Shown here: piece by piece, positions 16,509 through 24,769 of the stretch
How the letters are laid out: every line of letters begins with the position of its first letter
How positions within the stretch are numbered: position 1 is the stretch's first letter
Origin: Fibrobacter succinogenes
GTDB lineage: Bacteria > Fibrobacterota > Fibrobacteria > Fibrobacterales > Fibrobacteraceae
Length of the DNA: 58,054 nucleotides
Reading direction: 5' to 3'
NCBI GenBank assembly: GCA_902762795.1
Contig: CACWPM010000014.1
Coordinates: forward strand, 1-58,054
Translations under genes and position numbers: made by a program
Notes under the pieces: model-generated
The model's database searches: none
What the model saw: the letters and a program-made list of their open reading frames with translations, nothing else
Told to the model about the DNA's origin: nothing

Positions 16509-17606
16509 ATGGGTTTTAAATGCGGCATCGTAGGCCTCCCGAACGTAGGCAAGAGCACAATCTTCAACGCAATCACTAACGCAGGCGCAGAATCCGCCAA
16601 CTATCCGTTCTGCACCATCGACCCGAACGTCGGCATGGTCAGCGTCCCGGATGCCCGCCTCGATGAACTCGTCAAAGTCTACAACCCGAAATCCATCGTC
16701 CCGGCCGTTACAGAATTCGTGGACATCGCAGGTCTTGTAAAGGGGGCTTCCAAGGGCGAAGGTCTCGGCAACCAGTTCCTCACCCACATCCGCGAATGCG
16801 AAGCCATCATGGAAGTGGTGCGCTGCTTTGACGACGAAAACATAATCCACGTGAACGGTTCCGTGGACCCGATCCGCGATGTTGAAGTGATTGAAACTGA
16901 ACTCATCCTCAAGGACTTGGACACTGTCGAAAAGCGCCTCGCCACCGAAGCCAAGAGCGCACGTACCGGCAACGCCGAAGCCAAGGCTCGCCTCGCCGCT
17001 TGCGAACTTCTCAAGACGACGATGGAAGAAGGCCGCGCCGCCCGTACCATGATGCACGACAGCGAAGAAATGGAAGGCATCGTCAAGGATCTCGGCCTCC
17101 TCACTGCAAAGCCGCTCTTCTACTGCGCAAACGTCAAGGAAGACGATATCCTCACCGGAAACGCTTACGTGGACCAGCTCAAGGAATACGCTTCCAAGCA
17201 CGGTCACGACGTAATTGTCATCAGCGGCAAGATCGAAGAAGAGCTCTCCGCAATGGAACCGGCTGACAAGGCGGAATTCCTCAAGGAATTAGGCATGAAG
17301 GAATCCGGTCTCGACTCCGTTGTCCGCAAAGGCTACGAAATTCTCGGGCTTCGCACGTTCTTCACCGCAGGCGAAAAGGAATGCCGCGCCTGGACATTCC
17401 ACGCTGGCTTCAAGGCTCCGCAGTGCGCAGGCGTTATTCACACGGACTTCGAACGCGGCTTCATCCGCGCAGAAACCTTGAGCTACGCCGACTTCCTCAA
17501 GCATGGCAGCTGGAACGCCGCCAAGGAAGCAGGGCTTGTCCGTACGGAAGGTAAGGAATACCTCGTGCAGGACGGCGACATCATGTACTTCCTGTTCAAC
17601 GTTTAG
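16509..17606 (+). CDS. ychF: Redox-regulated ribosome-binding ATPase YchF
   Basis: 365 residues from the ATG at 16509 (GGAG SD upstream; the frame extends to 16431 but the family begins here with MGFKCGIVGLPNVGKST). OBG-family P-loop ATPase: G1 GLPNVGKST, G3 DIAGLVKGASKGEGLGN, a NxxE/ANVKEDD region instead of the GTP-specific NKxD, and the C-terminal TGS domain (AWTFHAGFKAPQCAGVIHTDF). Binds the 70S ribosome and is linked to translation and stress control. Followed by its own terminator. Confidence 0.97.
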   Translation: MGFKCGIVGLPNVGKSTIFNAITNAGAESANYPFCTIDPNVGMVSVPDARLDELVKVYNPKSIVPAVTEFVDIAGLVKGASKGEGLGNQFLTHIRECEAIMEVVRCFDDENIIHVNGSVDPIRDVEVIETELILKDLDTVEKRLATEAKSARTGNAEAKARLAACELLKTTMEEGRAARTMMHDSEEMEGIVKDLGLLTAKPLFYCANVKEDDILTGNAYVDQLKEYASKHGHDVIVISGKIEEELSAMEPADKAEFLKELGMKESGLDSVVRKGYEILGLRTFFTAGEKECRAWTFHAGFKAPQCAGVIHTDFERGFIRAETLSYADFLKHGSWNAAKEAGLVRTEGKEYLVQDGDIMYFLFNV

Positions 17607-17614
17607 CGACTCCG

Positions 17615-17735
17615 CCGCAGTAGGCTGGATGAAGTAGGACAAATGCATAAGCCGAGAGTCGCGCCAAAACTTGTTTTGGCATGACCGAGGCTAGCTTTGG
17701 TACTTGAGCGAAGCGAAAGTACAAGTAGAAAGAAC
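17615..17735. repeat. Dispersed intergenic repeat
   Basis: Carries GCAGTA...CGAGAGTCGC...CATGACCGAG, the same ordered blocks as 43038-43098, followed by TACTTGAGCGAAGCGAAAGTA as in 3772-3795. Confidence 0.5.
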
Positions 17736-17746
17736 TGCTACAGAAA

Positions 17747-17775
17747 AGGCCGCGATTGCTCGCGACCTTTTTTTC
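17747..17775 (+). terminator. Terminator of ychF
   Basis: Nine-pair stem AGGCCGCGA/TCGCGACCT with one mismatch, loop TTGC, then seven T. Confidence 0.8.
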
Positions 17776-17799
17776 GGCTTTCTTCAATGGAGATTTTTA

Positions 17800-17952
17800 T
17801 TAACCAAATTCATCGTCATATCCGTCAATTTCTTCAATATCGACGTGATCGTCATCAGGCTCTGATGAACTCAACAGATTGGCCACCCGATCGAGTTTCA
17901 TGATTTCCATATAGGGCGGCATATATTTTTTCTTTTCTATCTCAATATTCAT
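17800..17952 (-). CDS. 50-residue acidic-tailed peptide, uncharacterised
   Basis: A short frame found by reading past the end of the secreted-protein gene. It starts with ATG at 17952, ten bases after that gene's TAG, which itself supplies AGGA for an SD. The N-terminal half is basic/hydrophobic (MNIEIEKKKYMPPYMEIMKLD), then VANLLSSSEP and a strongly acidic tail (DDDHVDIEEIDGYDDEFG). The pattern K-x-Y-xx-P-xxE(V/I)-x-K(L/M), followed by LLxxS, is like many short uncharacterised Bacteroidetes peptides found beside surface-protein genes. No signal peptide. It could be a precursor, a chaperone or a regulatory peptide; function unknown. Confidence 0.7.
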   Translation of the reverse strand: MNIEIEKKKYMPPYMEIMKLDRVANLLSSSEPDDDHVDIEEIDGYDDEFG

Positions 17953-17962
17953 TTTGCCAGTC

Positions 17963-18901
17963 CTATTTAATGACTACCATTTTTCTATTGTTATAATAGG
18001 TACCCTTTGCTGTCGGTTTGTGCTGAAGTTTACGGCCCTTCATATCATACCAACGATCGTCATTTTTGATAAATTCGCCCGTATAAGTATTGATTCTTCC
18101 GAGAGACGTCGTGCCGCTATCCGCATCAACGACGCGCACTTCGATTGTTTCAGGCAAATTATCCAAAGTTTCTTCAGCCACCTTGGCCAAGCCTTTCACT
18201 GCAGACGCCTTCTTAGTCATGGAACACTGGAGATAGGCCCTGAAAGGTCTGATAAAGGCACAGCTCTTTTCGTTGCAAGCCGCCTTCTTGAAATCACCCA
18301 TTTTCGTTTCATTCTTATTTTTCGCGGCAAAGCCATAAATTCCAGCAGGCTTCGTGAACTTGATGTACTCGTAAGTTCCGATAATGTTCCAGTCGTAACT
18401 ACCACGAGTGAACAAAGCACCCTTCGACTTATTGGTCGTATTGAGCGTCACATAGCTAGGGTTAAGGTCTTTCAGGTTAAAAGATATAGCCAGGTCCCTG
18501 CCCTCGGAGATGACCACATAAGGCGTATTCGCTTTAACCTCTTGAGAATAATTCGTTCTGACATTGATTCGATATTCGCAATTATCGCAATCCTTAACGA
18601 CATCGACATATTCAAAAACAGACAAACCTGTTTTCCAAGTCGGCACAGAAAAAGGCAACATCAACGTCGAAGGAACAGAAGCCTTGAACACACGGCTGTA
18701 ATAGACGGAATCCACATTGATATCCTTCTCAATCACCGGAGTTTCATTCGATTCGTCATCAATAAAGGCAACGGTCTTATCCCCGACTTTCTTTATAGTG
18801 ATGGCACCGTACTTGCCGACAATTTCTTCATCGGCAGCCAAAGTTGTTCCCGCGAACCCGAGAACAAAAGCGATAGTAGAGAGTGCTTTAAAATATCTCA
18901 T
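17963..18901 (-). CDS. Secreted protein with C-terminal sorting-like tail
   Basis: 312 residues. Cleavable signal peptide (MRYFKALSTIAFVLGFAGTTLAA). The body is beta-rich with paired cysteines (CDNCEY; CNEKSCAF). The C-terminus reads RWYDMKGRKL...KGTYYNNRKMVVIK, the form of C-terminal tails on many Bacteroidales secreted proteins and close to type IX secretion targeting domains (G-x-Y ... KxVIK). Fibrobacter is reported to have a type IX system, so surface export by it is plausible. The start overlaps the kinase stop as ATGA, and the 50-residue peptide follows by ten bases. Confidence 0.8.
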   Translation of the reverse strand: MRYFKALSTIAFVLGFAGTTLAADEEIVGKYGAITIKKVGDKTVAFIDDESNETPVIEKDINVDSVYYSRVFKASVPSTLMLPFSVPTWKTGLSVFEYVDVVKDCDNCEYRINVRTNYSQEVKANTPYVVISEGRDLAISFNLKDLNPSYVTLNTTNKSKGALFTRGSYDWNIIGTYEYIKFTKPAGIYGFAAKNKNETKMGDFKKAACNEKSCAFIRPFRAYLQCSMTKKASAVKGLAKVAEETLDNLPETIEVRVVDADSGTTSLGRINTYTGEFIKNDDRWYDMKGRKLQHKPTAKGTYYNNRKMVVIK

Positions 18902-21120
18902 TGCTTACCCCCAAATTTAGAGCCTAACAAAAAGAACAATGAAGCTAATGAAAAGCGCTTATAATCCTGTTTTTTGCAATAATATTCCTTCTCGTAGTAA
19001 CCGTAATGGCCCGGTTCATATTCGCAATGGTTCAATACTATTGCACCCGGTTTACTAGAATAGCGAGAAATCTTAGCCAACGTTTCCTTGATATCTTCCA
19101 TACGATGACATCCATAGCGCAAAACGAACAGCGAGAAATCCACCAACGGGCAAATCAGCTCGGCATCGGTCACCAAATTCAGCGGCGGAGTGTCCACAAT
19201 GACCATATCGAACTTCTGGCGAGCTTCCTTGAGCAACTGGTCCATTGCATCCCTACGAAGCAAGGCGCAAGAAGTCATATCGGTTCTTCCAGAACCAAGC
19301 ACAAAGAAATTCTCCATATATTTGTTCTGCACAGTAGCATCCAGCGTTGCAGTTCCCAAAAGGACATCCGCAAGACCGCGCTTCGAACGATCGTGAAGAA
19401 CGCCGCGACGCATATCGGCATCTATCAACAGCACCTTCTTTCCGTTAGCAGCCATCGTTGCCGCCAAATTCTGCGAAACAAAGCTCTTGCCGACTCCCGA
19501 GACAAGCCCCATCACAAGAATTACAGGATGTTCCACCTGCGATGGCAACGAGAACTTCACGGCAGTCATCATGGATTCGAAAGCTTCCGTCACTTGGGCA
19601 TCCGTTTTGCGGAGCACAAAGGGCATTGTATTGAACACGCTCTTTTTTCTGCGCAACATTTTATTCTTGGACAAAGGAATCTTCACCAACACGTTAACGC
19701 CAGTTTCGCGTTCGATTTCGGTTGCACTACGAGCACCGTTTCTCAACATATACACAAGGAATACAAAAAGAATACCCACCATAAAGCCCGCAGCAACAGC
19801 ACATGTTACGATATTGAGCCTTTTCGGTTTAGAAGGAACCGATTCGATCTGCGCATAATCAACGATACGCACATTGCCCACTTCGCCAACGCGCACAACT
19901 CGCAACTGCTGAATGTTGTTGAGCATGTTCGTATAAATTTCGCTGTTCACGGCCACTTCTTCTTGCAAGCGTAAAACTTCCTGCTGGGAAAGAGGCATTT
20001 TTTCGGCACGTTTCTTGAGATGAGAAAGTTCAGAGCGCAACTTGTTCTGGCGTTTTACAAGCGTCACGACGCTCGGATGTTCCGCCTTGAACAAGCGCAA
20101 CGCTTCTTGTTTTTTCTGTTCCAAATCAATAATCTGTCTCTGCAAATCGTTTTCTTTCGAAATGTGGGCTCGGGTTTCGCTATTCATATCAATAGAACCG
20201 ATTTTATAGCGATAATCAGCCAAAACTCTTTCTGCACTATCGAGTTTCGCTTTGACTCCCGGCAACTGGCTTTCCAAGAATTCGAGCGTCTTTTCTGCTT
20301 CGGCACTGCGCATTTCAATGTTCTGGCGCAAATACGTCTTTGCAATCGTATTCAAAATAGACGCGGCACGGTCCGGATATCGATTACTGTAGCGCACCGT
20401 GATAATTCCGGTCTTTTTGCCACGTTCAGCAACACTCAAAGCCCCCATCAGAGAACGAGCCGCGCTTAGCGTAGAAGTTTGTTTTAAAGCAAACTTCTGA
20501 CCTTCTTTAGCGAGCATGAAACCGACTTTAATAACAAGGGAATCACCGGCGTACTTGACGGAACGGATTTCACCGACTTTGGCATTTTTAATAACAGACG
20601 TTCCATCAGGCGCAATTACAGAATAAGCATCACCATCTTCACCCACTGCAACAGCGGTCCACTTTTCAATACGCATCTTTACAGGAATATACAGGGAATC
20701 CAAGTCCATGCGACCTTCCTGATGCAACAAGCGATCCCAAAAGCTAACCGGAACCGCTTTTAGATGAAGGTGTTCCTCCGCGGCAACAGTGTTAAGCACC
20801 ATTCGGCTCTTGATAAGTTCAATTTCAGCATCGGCCGGGCTAGCCACATCAAGGACCTCGCCCATTTCACCCATAGCCTTAGTAGACTTGCTGCTAGCGC
20901 CCTTTCCATTCACCTGAAGAAGAACATCACTAGAATACTGGGGACGAGCCCACATCGCATAACCGACACCGATCAAAGCCCCGACAAGGACAAAGAGCAG
21001 GATTGTCCACTTTTTCTTCCAAAGGATAACGAACGCTTCTTGCAGCGTAATCGTGTTGTCCGTTCTCATTGTTGGAACCATGGGGATTCCCGAAGCTATT
21101 ATTTTATCTTGTTCCGACAT
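18898..21120 (-). CDS. Wzc-like polysaccharide co-polymerase/tyrosine autokinase
   Basis: 740 residues. N-terminal Wzz domain with membrane helix at about 37-57, a long periplasmic coiled-coil region (about 250-420), a second helix at about 440-462, then a cytosolic BY-kinase: Walker A GLVSGVGKS (about 535-543), Walker A' LLIDADMRRG (about 570), Walker B MVIVDTPP. The C-terminus has the autophosphorylated tyrosine cluster (YEPGHYGYYEKEYYCKKQDY, about 700-720). The family controls capsule or exopolysaccharide chain length with Wzx/Wzy and an outer membrane exporter. None of these, nor any glycosyltransferase, lies here; instead it is coupled to a secreted protein and a small peptide. Confidence 0.92.
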   Translation of the reverse strand: MSEQDKIIASGIPMVPTMRTDNTITLQEAFVILWKKKWTILLFVLVGALIGVGYAMWARPQYSSDVLLQVNGKGASSKSTKAMGEMGEVLDVASPADAEIELIKSRMVLNTVAAEEHLHLKAVPVSFWDRLLHQEGRMDLDSLYIPVKMRIEKWTAVAVGEDGDAYSVIAPDGTSVIKNAKVGEIRSVKYAGDSLVIKVGFMLAKEGQKFALKQTSTLSAARSLMGALSVAERGKKTGIITVRYSNRYPDRAASILNTIAKTYLRQNIEMRSAEAEKTLEFLESQLPGVKAKLDSAERVLADYRYKIGSIDMNSETRAHISKENDLQRQIIDLEQKKQEALRLFKAEHPSVVTLVKRQNKLRSELSHLKKRAEKMPLSQQEVLRLQEEVAVNSEIYTNMLNNIQQLRVVRVGEVGNVRIVDYAQIESVPSKPKRLNIVTCAVAAGFMVGILFVFLVYMLRNGARSATEIERETGVNVLVKIPLSKNKMLRRKKSVFNTMPFVLRKTDAQVTEAFESMMTAVKFSLPSQVEHPVILVMGLVSGVGKSFVSQNLAATMAANGKKVLLIDADMRRGVLHDRSKRGLADVLLGTATLDATVQNKYMENFFVLGSGRTDMTSCALLRRDAMDQLLKEARQKFDMVIVDTPPLNLVTDAELICPLVDFSLFVLRYGCHRMEDIKETLAKISRYSSKPGAIVLNHCEYEPGHYGYYEKEYYCKKQDYKRFSLASLFFLLGSKFGGKQ

Positions 21121-21364
21121 AGTACCTTTTTTGTAATGGGTTTAAACACAAAAATGAATACAAATCCGACAAAAAAAACCGGAATAACGACCAAGACAAC
21201 AAAACACAAAGAAGACACAGATACACAAATAACTCATTATAGGGTAGTTGGCGTACGCGAATGTAAATATAAGTTAAGGCTTTCATTAATGGAAGCACTA
21301 CAATGGTGCCTTTTTTTTTTTATTTTCATTGCATTTTTACTACAATGTGATATACAAACCAGCA

Positions 21365-21380
21365 TGTGACTACAGTCACG
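21365..21380. promoter_or_regulatory. CRP/FNR-type site upstream of the Wzc-like gene
   Basis: TGTGACTACAGTCACG matches TGTGA-N6-TCAC(A) with one mismatch at the end. It lies 245 bp before the kinase start and is similar to the site at 1697-1712. Confidence 0.4.
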
Positions 21381-21544
21381 CAAAAAAAGCAAAAATAACG
21401 AAAACATCTCAAAAACGTCACAAAAAGAAAAGTTTGTAATTTTTATAATTTGACGTGTTTTATACACTCGTTTAAAACGCTTTATCCCTCCCTCCCCCTT
21501 TTTTGTTCCATATCAAGCTACCAAAAAGGAATTTTCGGAAGGTG

Positions 21545-21763
21545 GTACCTATAAAAAACTGAAAAATCATGCTTTATAGGTACAAAAACAGAAATAAAAA
21601 CAGCAGCATCCTTTCATCGGACATTAAAGTACCTATAAACAACAAGAAAAGCGTTTTTTATAGGTACAAAAATTCCATTTTCCGCGCTTATTTTTAGTTA
21701 ATTTATACAAAATTTACTAAAATTGTACCTATAAATAGATAAAAAGAACAAATTTATAGGTAC
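21545..21763. repeat. Three equal inverted-repeat units GTACCTATAAA-N17-TTTATAGGTAC
   Basis: Units at 21545-21583, 21629-21667 and 21725-21763. Each is exactly 39 bp: a perfect 11-bp arm, a 17-bp spacer, and the perfect inverted arm. Arms are identical in all six positions while the three spacers are unrelated except for being A-rich; the gaps between units are 45 and 57 bp. AAA follows every right arm. They lie in the 698-bp gap (21121-21818) between two minus-strand genes, 425-643 bp upstream of the Wzc-like gene. They may be operators, recombination sites or RNA hairpins. The rest of the gap is AT-rich without a gene. Confidence 0.9.
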
Positions 21764-21818
21764 AAAGCCCCCAAAACAGCCGCTTCATCGCAACTTTTTC
21801 GAGTAAATTGTATTTATT

Positions 21819-22409
21819 TTACTTAGTCTTCTTGTTTTTCTTGCGGGCACGTCTTGCAACAACCGCCGGACGAACAAGCGTTGCTATATTCATCGCAGTT
21901 CCAATCAAAATCAAAAAACTCGTGCAATAAAGACCTATTCCCGCATTCACTTTTAAAAGCGGTATTCCAAGCGTATCCCCAAGCTGCGAAAGTTTCATCA
22001 AGAGGGACCAAAGCGATATCATCGATAAAAGTCCCATGATTGTCGAAGCTAGCGGAACGACCCAGGCAAACGCTGCTGCCAAAAACACGGCCACAAGAAT
22101 TCCATATAAATGTTTTACAGGTTCCATTTTCGGAAAGTTCGGGATCAGACCTTTAAAATGGTCCAGGACCTTCGGATTTTCCTTGAACATGCGACGCATC
22201 TGGCCAAGCGCCGGATCCGCAATCGCTTCATCCAAATCTACCCCCGATGCAACTTCATAGAAAGTAATTTCAGCGATAGGTTTGCTATCGTCCTTGGCCG
22301 AGCAAGAAACATTTGCCAACGGCATCAATAAAGCGAGAAAAACCAGCAAATAAGGGATTGCGGTCAATTTTTTGAATAAACTCTTTTCCTTATTGGAATT
22401 TTGACTCAT
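21819..22409 (-). CDS. Uncharacterised membrane protein
   Basis: 196 residues. One N-terminal hydrophobic segment (about 18-36, ending near Cys36 in NVSCSAK, possibly a lipoprotein-like signal), a soluble stretch of about 65 residues, then three membrane helices (about 103-123, 125-140, 152-175) and a very basic tail (RRARKKNKKTK). Family not recognised. Its start overlaps the stop of the FGE-fold gene as ATGA, so the two are co-translated. Confidence 0.75.
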   Translation of the reverse strand: MSQNSNKEKSLFKKLTAIPYLLVFLALLMPLANVSCSAKDDSKPIAEITFYEVASGVDLDEAIADPALGQMRRMFKENPKVLDHFKGLIPNFPKMEPVKHLYGILVAVFLAAAFAWVVPLASTIMGLLSMISLWSLLMKLSQLGDTLGIPLLKVNAGIGLYCTSFLILIGTAMNIATLVRPAVVARRARKKNKKTK

Positions 22410-24700
22410 TTTTCTTTTTCCTGAATAATTCTTTCGAGGGGGAACACGCAGCGGAACCCGATGTGATCAGACCAATAACGCGGATCTTCATCATCACGAA
22501 CCGTCATATTCAAATTTTTCACATTGTCTTTCCAAGAACCACCCTTCAAGACCTTATTCGTTCCCCAATAAGAACCTGTCGGATTGGAATTTTCAATCGA
22601 GAACGTAATGGCAAAATAATTATCGCGAGTCCATTCGGCAACATTTCCCGACATGTCGTAAATTCCCCAATCATTCGGATCCTTTGTCGCCACATCATGC
22701 GGACCATAGGCGTCATCCTTCTTGCCCTTGTTCAGGGAATTTCCTGCATACACCGCATATTTGTCCACGTCCATGGAGTCGTCCGATTTCCAGAGGGTTC
22801 CATCGTTGCTACCTGCACGCCCAGCAAATTCCCATTGCGCTTCGGTCGGCAAATCACCGCCAAGCACTTTACAAGCGTACTGGGCATGTTCCCAAGTGAT
22901 ATTCTGGACAGGCTTGTTTACACCCTTGAATAAAGAGCGATCCGGAACACGCTTTGTCGAATCTACAAGTCCCATTATCTTATGGAAAAATTCCTGGGTC
23001 ACTTCGGTCGTATGTATGGCATACGCCGACATAGCAACGACCTTGCCACGATAACGGAACGAGCCGGAATCAACAACAACGATGGTTCCGCGTGTAGCAT
23101 GTTCGATAATTTTTTTACCCGGTTTTGCCTTAACTGTATCTACCACCGCAGAAGACGAACTTGCGACAACGGAGGACGATGATGAAACCGGCATCTTCGG
23201 TTTAAGCCACTGAACGACTTCCGGTTCGATAGCTATATGCAAAGGTAAAATAAATTTGCCCTTGCCATAGTAAACGGAATCGCCTACCTGGAATCCAACT
23301 TTTTCATAACGATACTGGTAACGCCCGACAAGGCGCCCCTCCTTGAAAATCCACACCGGCTTATTATTCACGAGGAAAAGGGTGGTCTTAAGGGAAGAAT
23401 CTTTTTTCTCGATCAAAGCCGCAAGAGAGTCCATCGAAAAACCTTCAACGTAGCCTTTCCAGACAACATCTATACGGCCTCGATCCGTGCCAAAACGCAA
23501 TTTCAGAGAATCCGCATTGACCAAGGAATCAATCTTTACCGATGAATCAACCTTAGCCATATTCGCCGCCGTCACAATTTTTTCAACAGACGTAGGCAAC
23601 ATATCGATTTGAAGTGGAAATGACTGAAGACTATCCAGTTTTGCATGGAAAGCCTTGTATATATCGCTCACCACTCCTAACTTTTTAGTGCGCCACAGAG
23701 TTTGAGCTTCGCTACGCTTTAAATTGTAATGAGTCACATACTTGCGATAGACCTTGCCCGAATCGACAAGTCCTAAGGAATCCGCCGGTTTTATCTTGGG
23801 ATAGACGTTCGAGAAAAAGGTTGTATCTACGCGATTGACATTTTTGTCCACATCGATAGAGAATGTATCGTAAAGAGCTTCAGTCTCCTCAAGCGTTTTA
23901 AGAGCAAGCACCTGATCAAGCGTGACAGACGGTTTCACCGAAACGGAAGCACTAGAATCAAGAGATTTGGCACTGGAATCCACCGAAGCGTCGGAAGCAG
24001 CATCAATAGATTCAATGGCCGGAAATTTCACGTTGAACGAAAGCACTTCGCCCGGCTTGAGCACTCCGGCATCCACATAAGGCAACTTGTCCGGAGCATT
24101 AAACGAAAACACATAGACACCACTTTGTGCCGGATAAATCGCCCGCGTCCCTACCTTTAGCTTAGAATTTAAAGAAACGATTTCAAAATTCTTTTCGTCA
24201 GAATTGAATTGCACCATTCCAGGATGAACGCATTCATTCAGGACCTGCCACTTGCCATTTTTCATGAACAGGAGCTTTGACACTCGTGGCGAATAAATAT
24301 AATCGGCATCAAAATATATGTCGGCCTCATCCTGGAAAGCCTTGTACTGGCGCGATGCATACAAGCGCAGTCCAAGAACTTCTCGTGCACCCAAATTATT
24401 GTCCTTGAGACTAAAGGCATGTAGTTTCTTGTAATCATCCGGTTTTGCATGGCCAGAAAACCACAGATATTCCTTCGCCGACTTTTTGTATCGAAGGTAG
24501 AGTTGGTTCGGTTGCAATGGGAATACAGGTTCCTGAGAGATCGCTACAGCCTGGTCCAATTCAATAGCCTTCTTGGCCGCATGTTCCATGACACCACCGA
24601 CTTTAAAATTTTCCGATGTCAATTTAAAGTTGCGATCATCATCGGCCATTGTAAGCGCCGGGACCAGCAACAAAAGCGGAAGCAATCGGGAAAATGTCAT
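22406..24700 (-). CDS. Secreted protein with C-terminal SUMF/FGE-fold domain
   Basis: 764 residues. The signal peptide ends ALTMADDD. A long beta-rich N-terminal part has serine-rich runs (about residues 240-255 and 512-523). The C-terminal 210 residues are a formylglycine-generating-enzyme fold: HTTEVTQEFF, VQNITWEHAQYAC, LPTEAQWEFAGRAG, GIYDMSGNVAEWTRDNY, VLKGGSWKD and GFRCVF. The copper-binding cysteines of true FGE, which follow GGSW, are absent (KDNVKNL), so it is a non-catalytic, probably ligand-binding copy. Fibrobacter encodes families of such proteins. Translationally coupled to the following membrane protein. Confidence 0.85.
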   Translation of the reverse strand: MTFSRLLPLLLLVPALTMADDDRNFKLTSENFKVGGVMEHAAKKAIELDQAVAISQEPVFPLQPNQLYLRYKKSAKEYLWFSGHAKPDDYKKLHAFSLKDNNLGAREVLGLRLYASRQYKAFQDEADIYFDADYIYSPRVSKLLFMKNGKWQVLNECVHPGMVQFNSDEKNFEIVSLNSKLKVGTRAIYPAQSGVYVFSFNAPDKLPYVDAGVLKPGEVLSFNVKFPAIESIDAASDASVDSSAKSLDSSASVSVKPSVTLDQVLALKTLEETEALYDTFSIDVDKNVNRVDTTFFSNVYPKIKPADSLGLVDSGKVYRKYVTHYNLKRSEAQTLWRTKKLGVVSDIYKAFHAKLDSLQSFPLQIDMLPTSVEKIVTAANMAKVDSSVKIDSLVNADSLKLRFGTDRGRIDVVWKGYVEGFSMDSLAALIEKKDSSLKTTLFLVNNKPVWIFKEGRLVGRYQYRYEKVGFQVGDSVYYGKGKFILPLHIAIEPEVVQWLKPKMPVSSSSSVVASSSSAVVDTVKAKPGKKIIEHATRGTIVVVDSGSFRYRGKVVAMSAYAIHTTEVTQEFFHKIMGLVDSTKRVPDRSLFKGVNKPVQNITWEHAQYACKVLGGDLPTEAQWEFAGRAGSNDGTLWKSDDSMDVDKYAVYAGNSLNKGKKDDAYGPHDVATKDPNDWGIYDMSGNVAEWTRDNYFAITFSIENSNPTGSYWGTNKVLKGGSWKDNVKNLNMTVRDDEDPRYWSDHIGFRCVFPLERIIQEKEK

Positions 24701-24769
24701 AAGCTCTCCTGTCTTATTTAGGAACCTTCTTGCCTAGAAAAATAATTTCTTCTAAGAAAAGTAGTTCCA

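Noticed and set aside
17954-18964. 336-residue plus-strand frame opposite the secreted protein
   Set aside because: Shadow frame; the minus strand has a signal peptide, an ATGA overlap and a meaningful C-terminal tail.
21297-21325. Terminator GCAC-TACAATG-GTGC with a long T run
   Set aside because: Only four pairs, on the plus strand where no gene precedes it; probably a chance feature of the kinase leader.
21545-21763. CRISPR-like array
   Set aside because: The repeats are inverted rather than direct, only 11 bp long, the spacings are uneven (17, 45, 17, 57, 17) and no cas gene is near.
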